Part shown: positions 6,263 to 13,395 of the stretch, one piece after another
How positions within the stretch are numbered: position 1 is the first letter of the stretch
Layout: each line of letters starts with the position of its first letter
Source: Nitrososphaeraceae archaeon
GTDB lineage: Archaea > Thermoproteota > Nitrososphaeria > Nitrososphaerales > Nitrososphaeraceae
Assembly (NCBI GenBank): GCA_025922715.1
Contig: JAICHH010000040.1
Span: forward strand, 1 to 13,596
Length of the DNA stretch: 13,596 nucleotides
Direction: 5' to 3'
Notes under the pieces: model-generated
The model's database searches: none
Told to the model about the DNA's origin: nothing
What the model saw: the letters and a program-made list of their open reading frames with translations, nothing else
Made by a program: the position numbers and the translations under genes

Positions 6263-7262
6263 TCAACAAAATATCATCATTCAGTTAAAAAAAAGTACTG
6301 CTTATTCTCATTCTGTAAATAGGATTAAAGTATTAGAGACTCATATTTCATGGGTATTACTTACAGGGTCATTCGTCTATAAAATTAAGAAAGAAGTAAA
6401 ATTTGGTAAAGTTCTCGATTTTTCCACACTGGGCTTGAGAAAAAAATACTGTGAAAAGGAATACAAGTTAAACAGACCATTGTGTGGAGATATGTATCAA
6501 AGTGTTGTAAAAATCATTCACCAAAATGGTATTATTAGATTTGCTGACTTGGAGGAAAAAGGAAAACCTTTAGAATATGCTGTTAAAATGATAGAAATTC
6601 CACAAAGGTTTAGGATGGACAATTTACTTAAATCAGAAAGCATAAATAAAAAAACAATAAAGTCCTTAGTAGGTGTTCTTGTAAAATTTCATAATAATGC
6701 TGTAACAAATAACAAAATTTCAAAATTTGCTCTTCCACGACTTATGAAAAAAAAATTTGATGAGAATTTCGAAACACTTTCCAAACTTAGACAAATTGAT
6801 CCGATCTTTGAATTTAAATTGAATTCATTTTTAAAAGATAATTATCATTTATTTAATCTTCGTATAAAAGAATCGAAAATCCGTGACATTCACGGAGATC
6901 TATATTTAAAGAATATTTTCATTATTGGGAATAGGTTTTACTTATATGATAGAATAGAATTTAATGATTCTTTAAGGTATGCTGATGTCGTAGAAGATGT
7001 AGCACATCTAGCAATGGATCTTGATTATCATCAACAAACAGACTTACGAGAATATTTCGTTTCACAATATATTAAAACTAGTAATGATAAAAATATTATT
7101 AATCTGGTCTATTTTATGATGTGTTACAAGGCATGTGTTAGAACTAAGGTATCACTCTTTCGTGCAAGAGAAGTTAAAATGAATGCTAAAAAGAAAATTC
7201 CATTTGAAAGAGAAGCAAAAAAACATTTGAGACTTGCAAGAAGATATTTAAAATTATTTTAA
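6252..7262 (+). CDS. APH-fold kinase-like protein, COG2187 type
   Basis: A 336-residue protein with the aminoglycoside-phosphotransferase/protein-kinase fold. Visible features: VYKIKKEVKFGKVLDFSTL at 42-60 (the Lys-rich strand and DFSTL are typical of COG2187), EYAVKMIEIPQRFRMDNLL at 108-126, the catalytic loop HGDL at 214-217 with Asn221, and LYDRIEFN at 231-238 with Asp233 as probable metal ligand. All key kinase residues are kept, so it is likely active. COG2187 members are not antibiotic-resistance enzymes as far as is known, and the substrate is unidentified. The mycobacterial relative Rv2004c carries both COG2187 and COG0645 domains and belongs to the hypoxia/NO-induced DosR regulon. 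The ATG overlaps the upstream kinase gene by 11 bases, indicating translational coupling. It is the last gene of the operon. Confidence 0.87.
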   Translation: MNFDQQNIIIQLKKSTAYSHSVNRIKVLETHISWVLLTGSFVYKIKKEVKFGKVLDFSTLGLRKKYCEKEYKLNRPLCGDMYQSVVKIIHQNGIIRFADLEEKGKPLEYAVKMIEIPQRFRMDNLLKSESINKKTIKSLVGVLVKFHNNAVTNNKISKFALPRLMKKKFDENFETLSKLRQIDPIFEFKLNSFLKDNYHLFNLRIKESKIRDIHGDLYLKNIFIIGNRFYLYDRIEFNDSLRYADVVEDVAHLAMDLDYHQQTDLREYFVSQYIKTSNDKNIINLVYFMMCYKACVRTKVSLFRAREVKMNAKKKIPFEREAKKHLRLARRYLKLF

Positions 7263-7323
7263 AGTTCCTGATTGAATATATATAATATTAATATTAATTC
7301 ATACTTTGAATAATATTTATATT

Positions 7324-7356
7324 ATAATGGTAACATATACATAATGGTACATATAC
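7324..7356. repeat. Two-copy tandem repeat downstream of the kinase operon
   Basis: ATAATGGTAACATATAC (7324-7340) is followed directly by ATAATGGTACATATAC (7341-7356), differing by one A. It resembles the GTTACATA pair upstream of the same operon. Confidence 0.6.
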
Positions 7357-7364
7357 AATAGTCA

Positions 7365-7397
7365 AAGAGATAATTATCATTATTAGTGTTATCTCTT
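7365..7397. repeat. Inverted repeat with 9-base-pair arms
   Basis: AAGAGATAA (7365-7373) and its exact complement TTATCTCTT (7389-7397) flank a 15-base loop, about 100 bases after the APH-like gene. No T-run follows on the plus strand, so it is more likely a 3'-end RNA structure or protein site than an intrinsic terminator. Confidence 0.4.
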
Positions 7398-7535
7398 AAA
7401 AGCTATATTCAATATTAAATTTTTTGTATTTTATTTAAATATTGTCAGTTTACAAACAGATGTAAAAATTCCTTCCAATTCTTAACCTCTACTCAATGGA
7501 TGCGATCAATCATATAAAAAAGGTTTAAAATTTGG

Positions 7536-7554
7536 AAACAAACAAACAAACAAA
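7536..7554. repeat. AAAC short tandem repeat
   Basis: Four full copies of AAAC followed by AAA, in the intergenic region about 120 bases before pccB. Function unknown; it is a simple-sequence tract that could vary in copy number. Confidence 0.7.
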
Positions 7555-7672
7555 TAATATAGTATTATTTGGATTTGAGGGCAATTACCATTTGGAGACA
7601 ATAATAATCATGAGTTTACTACGAGAACATTAGATTAAACTTTTTATCATTTTATATTTATTCTATTATGAT

Positions 7673-9208
7673 ATGAGTTTAGAAGAACTGGAGAAAAATA
7701 AGAAAGTACATAGGCTAGGTGGAGGAATTGAAAAGCAGAAACAACGAAAACAAAAAGGCAAATTGAATGCATTTGAGCGAATGAATTCATTATTTGATTC
7801 AGAATCATTTGTAGAAATTGATCCTTTTGTTACACACGAGTGTTTTGATTTTGGAATGGATAGTAAAAAGTTTCTAGGAGATGGAGTTGTTACAGGATAT
7901 GGTTTAATTAATAGTAGATTGGCTTATGCTTTTTCCCATGATTTTACAGTATTCGGTGGATCTTTAAGTTTGTCATTTGCGCATAAAGTATGTAAAATTA
8001 TGGATTTAGCATTAAAACAAGGAGTTCCAATAATAGGAATAAATGATTCAGGCGGAGCTAGGATTCAAGAAGGAGTAGCGAGTCTTGCAGGTTACGCTGA
8101 TATTTTTCATAGAAACGTAAAAGCCTCTGGTGTTGTTCCACAAATCTCTCTTATTATGGGTCCCTGTGCTGGTGGAGCTGTCTACTCTCCAGCAATAACG
8201 GATTTTATAATTATGAATAGATCATCATTTATGTTTGTAACAGGACCTGAAGTTGTTAAAGAGGTAACTAATGAAAATGTGAGTTTTGATGATTTAGGCG
8301 GTGCACAAATTCATAATGAAAAGAGCGGTGTTGCACATTTTTTAGGAGAAGATGAACAAGAATGCTTTAAAATACTACATAACCTTTTATCATATATTCC
8401 CTCCAATAACTTGGAAAATCCCCCACGAATAGATACTAAAGACAACCCTACAAGAGAAAATGAGGAGCTAAATTATATTCTTCCCTCTAGTCCTACTAAA
8501 CCATATGATATGGAATTGCTCATTAAAAAATTTATAGATAATGGTGATTTTTTGGAAGTTCAGAAATATTGGGCAAGAAATATAATAATAGGTTTTGCAA
8601 GGCTCGATGGAAATTCAATAGGAATAGTGGCCAATAATCCAGAAGTATTAGCCGGAGTTTTAGATATCAATTCTTGTGACAAGGCAACTAGATTCGTAAG
8701 ATTTTGCGATTGTTTTAATATTCCTTTAATCGCCCTGGTAGATGTACCTGGTTTTTTACCTGGTACAAATCAGGAATGGGGAGGCATTATTAGACATGGA
8801 GCAAAACTTCTCTATGCATTTTCTGAGGCAACTGTACCCAAACTCACTGTAATTACGAGAAAAGCATATGGTGGGGCATATGACGTAATGAACAGTAAAC
8901 ATATTGGAGCTGACTATAATTTTGCTTGGCCAAGCGCAGAGATAGCAGTTATGGGTCCTGAAGGAGCATGTAATATAATATTCAAAACAGAAATTGCTAC
9001 TTCCATCACGCCTAATGAAAAAAAAATAGAATTAGTACAACAATATAGAAAAAAATTTTCAAACCCATACATTGCGGCTTCAAAAGGATATATTGACGAT
9101 GTTATAGAACCAAAAGAAACGAGAAGAAGATTAATTTCTGCTTTTAAATCAATATATAGAAAAAGAGAAGAAGGTCCTAAAAGGAAGCATGGTAATATAC
9201 CAGTATGA
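7673..9208 (+). CDS. pccB: Acetyl-CoA/propionyl-CoA carboxylase, carboxyltransferase (beta) subunit
   Basis: This 511-residue subunit moves the carboxyl group from carboxybiotin to acetyl-CoA or propionyl-CoA. In Nitrososphaeria one enzyme does both steps of the 3-hydroxypropionate/4-hydroxybutyrate CO2-fixation cycle. The N-terminal half has NDSGGARIQEG at 124-134 and GPCAGGAVYSPA at 163-174 (first oxyanion hole); the C-terminal half has DVPGFLPGTNQEWGGIIRHGA at 357-377, AYGGAYDVM at 398-406 (second oxyanion hole), and FAWPSAEIAVMGPEGA at 418-433. The C-terminus RKHGNIPV is the typical family ending, so the gene is full length. Asp404, after GGAY, is at the position studied as substrate selector in Streptomyces PccB (Asp422 there). 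The ATG at 7673 is kept because another at 7668 meets a stop at once. The partner genes accC and accB lie about 1.07 kb downstream, with an antisense stress gene between. Confidence 0.95.
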   Translation: MSLEELEKNKKVHRLGGGIEKQKQRKQKGKLNAFERMNSLFDSESFVEIDPFVTHECFDFGMDSKKFLGDGVVTGYGLINSRLAYAFSHDFTVFGGSLSLSFAHKVCKIMDLALKQGVPIIGINDSGGARIQEGVASLAGYADIFHRNVKASGVVPQISLIMGPCAGGAVYSPAITDFIIMNRSSFMFVTGPEVVKEVTNENVSFDDLGGAQIHNEKSGVAHFLGEDEQECFKILHNLLSYIPSNNLENPPRIDTKDNPTRENEELNYILPSSPTKPYDMELLIKKFIDNGDFLEVQKYWARNIIIGFARLDGNSIGIVANNPEVLAGVLDINSCDKATRFVRFCDCFNIPLIALVDVPGFLPGTNQEWGGIIRHGAKLLYAFSEATVPKLTVITRKAYGGAYDVMNSKHIGADYNFAWPSAEIAVMGPEGACNIIFKTEIATSITPNEKKIELVQQYRKKFSNPYIAASKGYIDDVIEPKETRRRLISAFKSIYRKREEGPKRKHGNIPV

Positions 9209-9490
9209 ATTTTACCATCTTTATAAATATTTAGAATGGAATTAAACTTTACTATTCAATAAATATATTGTTATAGCAAAGTTAAATATTTCTTTTAAAA
9301 AATAAATTCAAGACTAATTAATTTTTTGAATGTTCTCTATCAATATATATTTTATATCTACAATATATTATTGTAACATTATTACTCATTAGTTGAAGAA
9401 TATGTTTTCAAATTGTTTATCAAGCTGATGATCTGGTATAGCACAGTATTACAATTCAGATAGATATATTAATATAATTATTCAAAATAT

Positions 9491-9961
9491 CTATTTTGTA
9501 ACTAAAACAGGACAATTTGCATATGTGACTACCCCAGAAGCAGTACTCCCTAATAATAGTTTTTTAATTCCTGATCTACCTCTTGTCCCTATTACTATTA
9601 AATCAATACTTTCTTGTTGGGCATATTGTATTATCTCACCATACACAGCAACTCCTGTTAATATAACTTTCATAGATATTTTGATATTTGGATTCTCCTC
9701 CTTCACCTTATCTTCTATTTTCTTGAACCAATTTGTAGACTCGTTTTTTGCATTATCGATAATCCTATCAATTTGTTTAGGTGTTACAAGGCCTGTCAGA
9801 TTAGCATATTCAGATTTAGAAGGAGAGACTACTACATAAAGAACAATAATTTCTGAATTAAATTTATTAGCAATGTTAATAGCGACTTGAGCTGCATGAA
9901 AAGAGGGTTCTGATCCATCTATAGGAACAAGGATTTTTGAAAATAATTGATGGCTTGACAT
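9491..9961 (-). CDS. Universal stress protein, UspA family
   Basis: A 156-residue single-domain Usp. The N-terminus SKILVPIDGSEPSFHAAQVA at about 8-27 supplies the adenine-side Asp15, and the C-terminal nucleotide loop follows the ATP-binding pattern G-2x-G-9x-G-S exactly (Gly125, Gly128, Gly138, Ser139 in GTRGRSGIKKLLLGS). It should therefore be an ATP-binding Usp, probably a dimer in the cytosol. Such proteins are induced by energy limitation, redox or starvation stress in bacteria and archaea. It starts at ATG. The gene is antisense between pccB and accC, convergent with pccB and divergent from accC, so it breaks the carboxylase gene cluster. A regulatory link with the carboxylase is possible but only positional. 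Confidence 0.93.
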   Translation of the reverse strand: MSSHQLFSKILVPIDGSEPSFHAAQVAINIANKFNSEIIVLYVVVSPSKSEYANLTGLVTPKQIDRIIDNAKNESTNWFKKIEDKVKEENPNIKISMKVILTGVAVYGEIIQYAQQESIDLIVIGTRGRSGIKKLLLGSTASGVVTYANCPVLVTK

Positions 9962-9980
9962 AAGAATTGTTTAAGATCCT

Positions 9981-9990
9981 CTATTAAATA
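9981..9990 (-). promoter_or_regulatory. Probable TATA box of the first usp gene
   Basis: TTATTTAATA on the minus strand lies 20-29 bases before the ATG at 9961, the right zone for a leaderless or nearly leaderless transcript. No ribosome binding site is seen. Confidence 0.4.
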
Positions 9991-10110
9991 AGTCTTGTAT
10001 ATGAATAAAAGACTTTTTTGTAATTAAATGTTCTATATTTTACAGATCTTATTTTTATAAATAAACTTTATTAAATTAAATCAACCAGCCTACATACAAA
10101 ACTCCACTCA

Positions 10111-10127
10111 TTGTCTTTTCAAGACAA
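10111..10127. promoter_or_regulatory. Palindrome between divergent usp and accC, possible operator
   Basis: TTGTCTT and AAGACAA form perfect 7-base arms around a three-base TTC centre. It is not entirely A/T and sits between two divergent promoters, 150 bases or more from either start. It could be an operator or an RNA hairpin; no known regulator is recognised. Confidence 0.35.
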
Positions 10128-10245
10128 AATTTTATACCACTATCTTGATGAAATATTTGTTGATTAAATTATGACTCCCATCAATTATTTATTATCCTCT
10201 CAAACTATTTTCTCTTATTTCCTCACTCTTACTCATAGTCTAAAA

Positions 10246-10253
10246 GAATTTAA
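10246..10253 (+). promoter_or_regulatory. Probable TATA box of accC
   Basis: GAATTTAA begins 31 bases before the TTG start of accC and no Shine-Dalgarno motif follows, consistent with leaderless transcription of the accC-accB operon. Confidence 0.4.
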
Positions 10254-10276
10254 GTTTAAGACCTCATATTTCCACA

Positions 10277-11761
10277 TTGCAAAAAATTCTAATTGCTAAC
10301 AGGGGAGAGATCGCAATAAGAATTGCCCAAACTTGCAAAAAACTGAATTTAATCCCATGCGGCATTTACTCTGACGCAGACCAAAATTCTCTACATCTAA
10401 AACATTGTAAAGATGCAATTAATATAGGAGGTCGGCTTCCACAGGAAAGTTATCTTGATATTGCAAAAATTATTGATGCTGCTAAAAAATTAGATTGTAA
10501 TTCAATTCATCCTGGCTATGGATTTCTTTCGGAGAATCAGAATTTTGCAAAGATTTGCAGAAGAGAAGGAATTATTTTTATAGGTCCTTCAACAGAAGCG
10601 ATGGGCTTGACAGGAGACAAAGTAAAAGCAAAAAAAATAGCGTCAAAGGTTGCTCCAGTGATTGAGGGGAGAGAGGTATCAAATGAAATCGATGCTTTGG
10701 CTTTATCTGAAAATATAGGATTTCCAGTAATATTAAAGGCAGTAGAAGGAGGAGGAGGAAGAGGATTAAGAATAGTCAAAGCAATTGATGAGTTAAAACA
10801 AGCATTTTTGTCTTCTAAAAATGAATCTGTACTAAGTTTTGGTTCAAATAGGATTTATATTGAAAAATATATTGAAAACCCTAGACATATTGAAGTACAA
10901 ATACTATCAGACAATTCAAACCTTGTACATCTAGGAGAAAGAGAGTGCTCTATTCAACGACGTAATCAAAAACTAATTGAGGAGACACCTTCTCCTGCGT
11001 TATCACAGGAGAAACGAAATCAGATAACCGATATTGCTAAGAATATAATAAAGGAAATGGAATACGATAATGCAGGAACAGTAGAATTCCTATTTAAAAA
11101 TGGTGAGTTCTATTTTATGGAGGTCAACGCAAGAATTCAAGTAGAACATCCAATTACCGAAGTAGTTACTGGAATAGATATAGTAGAACAACAAATTCAT
11201 ATAGCAAGAGGCGATGGACTATTAATAAATCAAAAGGATATAAATTTTACAGGACATGCTATAGAGTGTAGAATAAATGCAGAACATCCTTTAAGCTTTG
11301 TTCCTTATCCAGGAACTGTTAAAAAATTTATTCCTCCAGAAGGAACAAATATTAGAGTAGATACCGCATTATATTCAGGATATTCCATACCTATTTTTTA
11401 TGATTCACTTATTTCAAAATTAATATGCTTTGGTCATAGTAGAAATGAGGTAATTGAAAGAATGAAGAACGCTCTTTTATCATTTAGGATTTCCGGAATT
11501 CCATCAACGATACCATTCCATATATCAGCTATGAATGATAAACGTTTTGTTGATGGAAAATATGATACCTCTTTTATAGACAACATAAAAACTTTTTCAG
11601 AGAAAAAAGGAGAGATTGCAGCTGCTATTTTTGCTGAGATACCAAAGAAACTTCAATATTTAAAAACTGATGAAAAATATAGCCAAGACAAATGGCTGAA
11701 AAATAGATTAGATTGGATTTCTAAATATAATATTGAGAGAAATCTATCAGTATGGGGATAG
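10277..11761 (+). CDS. accC: Acetyl-CoA/propionyl-CoA carboxylase, biotin carboxylase subunit
   Basis: This 494-residue ATP-grasp enzyme carboxylates biotin on the carrier protein using bicarbonate and ATP, the first half-reaction of the CO2-fixing acyl-CoA carboxylase. Domains in order: N-terminal biotin carboxylase domain with KILIANRGEIAIRI at 3-16 and HPGYGFLSEN at 78-87; ATP-grasp domain with GDK at 113-115, Lys154, the glycine loop EGGGGRG at 157-163, RHIEVQIL at 203-210, ERECSIQRRNQKLIEE at 221-236 and FMEVNARIQVEH at 280-291 (Glu282, Asn284, Arg286 catalytic); and C-terminal domain with ECRINAEHP at 330-338 and FVPYPGTV at 341-348. All active-site residues expected from the E. coli enzyme are present. 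The length is usual for archaeal and actinobacterial stand-alone types. The TTG start is directly before the first beta strand, so it is well fixed. It overlaps accB by 29 bases, implying cotranscription. Confidence 0.96.
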   Translation: MQKILIANRGEIAIRIAQTCKKLNLIPCGIYSDADQNSLHLKHCKDAINIGGRLPQESYLDIAKIIDAAKKLDCNSIHPGYGFLSENQNFAKICRREGIIFIGPSTEAMGLTGDKVKAKKIASKVAPVIEGREVSNEIDALALSENIGFPVILKAVEGGGGRGLRIVKAIDELKQAFLSSKNESVLSFGSNRIYIEKYIENPRHIEVQILSDNSNLVHLGERECSIQRRNQKLIEETPSPALSQEKRNQITDIAKNIIKEMEYDNAGTVEFLFKNGEFYFMEVNARIQVEHPITEVVTGIDIVEQQIHIARGDGLLINQKDINFTGHAIECRINAEHPLSFVPYPGTVKKFIPPEGTNIRVDTALYSGYSIPIFYDSLISKLICFGHSRNEVIERMKNALLSFRISGIPSTIPFHISAMNDKRFVDGKYDTSFIDNIKTFSEKKGEIAAAIFAEIPKKLQYLKTDEKYSQDKWLKNRLDWISKYNIERNLSVWG

Positions 11762-12197
11762 TAATACGAAAATACAAGTTAACGATACTATTTATGACAT
11801 TGAGGTCAACGGTGAGATCATAACAGTTGATGGAAAAGAGATAGACGTAAATTTAAGTGATGATAAACTTACAATTGAAGGAAATACTTTTAACATTGAT
11901 TTTATCGAAGAAGGTGACCCTTCGACGGTGATTATAAATGGAATGTTATATTTAGTTTCTAAGGAAAGTTCAATTTATTCATTAGTAAAGGAAATAAAGA
12001 CACCTATGAATGGAAAAATTATAAAGATTTTAGTAAATGAAGGAGATTGGGTTAACATTGATCAGATTCTCCTAGAGTTAGAAGCAATGAAAATGCAAAA
12101 TCAAATAAGATCACCAAGGAAAGGAACAATAAAAAGTATTAAAATTGTTAAAAATCAATCCGTAAATTTAGGCGATATTCTGTTAACTTTTGAATAG
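11733..12197 (+). CDS. accB: Acetyl-CoA/propionyl-CoA carboxylase, biotin carboxyl carrier protein
   Basis: A 154-residue carrier that holds biotin and shuttles carboxybiotin from AccC to PccB. The C-terminal biotinyl domain (about 86-154) has the hairpin PMNGKIIKI at 91-99 and the biotinylation site EAMKM at 117-121, with Lys120 as the modified residue, followed by IRSPRKGTIKSI. The N-terminal 80 residues form a second beta-rich region (IYDIEVNGEIITVDGKEIDV, then KLTIEGNTFNIDF) as in other archaeal and actinobacterial carriers; no long Ala/Pro linker is seen. The start is a TTG inside the last 29 bases of accC in another frame; the nearby ATG at 11752 is in the wrong frame. A biotin protein ligase, needed to load it, is not in the window. 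Confidence 0.94.
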   Translation: MREIYQYGDSNTKIQVNDTIYDIEVNGEIITVDGKEIDVNLSDDKLTIEGNTFNIDFIEEGDPSTVIINGMLYLVSKESSIYSLVKEIKTPMNGKIIKILVNEGDWVNIDQILLELEAMKMQNQIRSPRKGTIKSIKIVKNQSVNLGDILLTFE

Positions 12198-12539
12198 CTA
12201 GAGAAAGACGTATGAGACAATTACCTTCTTTAAAAAATAGCTGGTTATTTTAAATTATCTTAATAAAGACATACACATGAATGATTTGGAAATGGACATA
12301 CCTATTCATCCAGCTTTTTTTAACTAGTCCTATATCTATGATTGTGGTTTTTTTAGAGTATAATTATGATAATAAATCTGTTAATTTCGATAGCCTTTAT
12401 ACAATACGATTAGTTAATAGATTTTTTCATCTAGTCCGAATAAAATAATGATATATTAGTAAGTAGAAATTGAAATTAATTTATTTTATTTATATATGGT
12501 TACGTCTCTTATTGAGTATGATTATTTTTATAATTATTT
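12198..12539. other. Convergent intergenic gap after accB
   Basis: This 342-base gap lies between the 3' ends of accB (plus) and a usp gene (minus). It has T-runs at about 12316-12322 and 12347-12353 that could act as archaeal terminators for the accC-accB transcript, and A/T-only inverted arms at 12439-12448 and 12481-12490. No gene is seen. Confidence 0.5.
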
Positions 12540-12956
12540 CTATTTTACAATTATTACAGTACATTTTGAATAATGTGCAACCTTATAAGAAGTACTACCT
12601 AGGAGAAATTGTTCTGATGGTTTTTGTCCTTTAGTACCAACTATAATTGTATCCACTTTTTCTTTTTCTGAAATATCTAAGATTTTTTCAGCAGGACTAT
12701 TTCCTTCATCTTCTATGATTCTTAGTGAAGATTTTAATCCCTTACTCTCAGCCTTTGTTATATATTTTTGCAAGATTATCTGACTATCCTGTTTTAATTG
12801 GTTAAAATTAGAATACCCTATATTACCTAAATTCTCAATTACATGTACTATAAGTAATTGTTGTTTATGATTCTGAATGATACTTATTGCATATTCAAAT
12901 GCCTTGTCGCTATATTTAGAACCATCTACAGCAATAAGGATTTTTGATATTTCCAA
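12540..12956 (-). CDS. Universal stress protein, UspA family
   Basis: A 138-residue, minimal-length Usp. It begins SKILIAVDGSKYSDKAFEYA with Asp11 at the adenine-side position, and ends with an intact nucleotide loop G-2x-G-9x-G-S (Gly107, Gly110, Gly120, Ser121), so ATP binding is likely. It differs widely from the other two Usp proteins in the window in the middle region and lacks the extra loop after beta-2, so it is not a recent duplicate. The start is TTG at 12956, directly before the first beta strand; no ribosome binding site is visible. It is convergent with accB and divergent from the next usp gene. Its stress signal is unknown. Confidence 0.92.
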   Translation of the reverse strand: MEISKILIAVDGSKYSDKAFEYAISIIQNHKQQLLIVHVIENLGNIGYSNFNQLKQDSQIILQKYITKAESKGLKSSLRIIEDEGNSPAEKILDISEKEKVDTIIVGTKGQKPSEQFLLGSTSYKVAHYSKCTVIIVK

Positions 12957-13395
12957 TATTTGTTATAATCCATATGATACTTTTATTCTTTATTTTAAAA
13001 AATTATCTAGAGAAATAATAATTCCTAAATATAGTGCTGAATTATTCCAAAACTCATTTGGAGTGGTTATTTACAAAGATACTAAGTATTTTGCAATTGA
13101 ATTTTTTGTTTAAAAAATAGAAAATCTTATAAAATATTTTAGATAATTTTAGTGAATAGGTATCACCTTTTAGATAACAATTTGTGTTATTATTATTGAA
13201 TTCAAATTTCTCAATAAAAGTTTGGAATAATTTTATAATTAACAATTAATAACAACACTATATATTACTGCTGACAAAGAGGTTCGTATAACATCAAAAT
13301 ATAAAAATTCTTTCTTTTATGACTTTTTTTAACCTACAATATTTTTTTATATACATATTTAAATGCAATTATTTATTATATTATATCGAATTTTA
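12957..13395. other. Divergent intergenic region between two usp genes
   Basis: This 439-base AT-rich region should hold both usp promoters. A plus-strand open frame runs out of the antisense of the upstream usp gene to a TAA at 13111-13113; its last 50 or so codons look somewhat protein-like but lack a plausible start. A TATA element for the right-hand usp lies at 13355-13363. No RNA gene is seen. Confidence 0.5.
13355..13363 (+). promoter_or_regulatory. Probable TATA box of the third usp gene
   Basis: ATATTTAAA, within CATATTTAAATG, is close to the archaeal TATA consensus and begins 41 bases before the ATG at 13396, giving a predicted transcript start within about ten bases of the codon. 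This is the best TATA match in the window. Confidence 0.5.

Larger units (their letters stand above)
7263..7672. other. Intergenic gap upstream of pccB
   Basis: This 410-base gap contains a two-copy tandem repeat (7324-7356), a 9-base-pair inverted repeat (7365-7397), an AAAC tandem repeat (7536-7554) and a seven-codon open frame (7610-7633) that starts with the same nine bases as pccB. The pccB promoter is probably near its right end; TTTTTAT at 7641-7647 has the right spacing for a leaderless start at 7673. No RNA gene or longer frame is seen. Confidence 0.5.
9962..10276. other. Divergent promoter region between usp and accC
   Basis: This 315-base region should hold the promoters for the minus-strand usp gene and the plus-strand accC-accB operon. 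It contains TATA candidates at each end (9981-9990 and 10246-10253), a short palindrome AAAAGACTTTT near 10006, and a stronger one at 10111-10127 roughly in the middle. No open frame or RNA gene is supported. Confidence 0.55.

Noticed and set aside
6252..7262. Reading the APH-like gene as an aminoglycoside-resistance gene
   Set aside because: The fold is shared, but the VYKxKK and DFSTL features place it in COG2187, which occurs next to or fused with COG0645 kinases and has no demonstrated resistance role.
9525..9839. Plus-strand frame of 104 residues
   Set aside because: Antisense of the first usp gene, which has an intact ATP-binding motif; the opposite frame is a shadow.
10537..10779. Minus-strand frame of 80 residues
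   Set aside because: Antisense of the conserved ATP-grasp region of accC.
12439..12490. Ten-base inverted arms AATAAAATAA / TTATTTTATT
   Set aside because: Arms are only A and T with a 32-base loop; expected by chance in this composition.
13054..13245. Minus-strand frame of 63 residues
   Set aside because: Phe/Lys/Asn/Ile-rich low-complexity text with no recognisable motif or conserved start, typical of AT-rich gaps.
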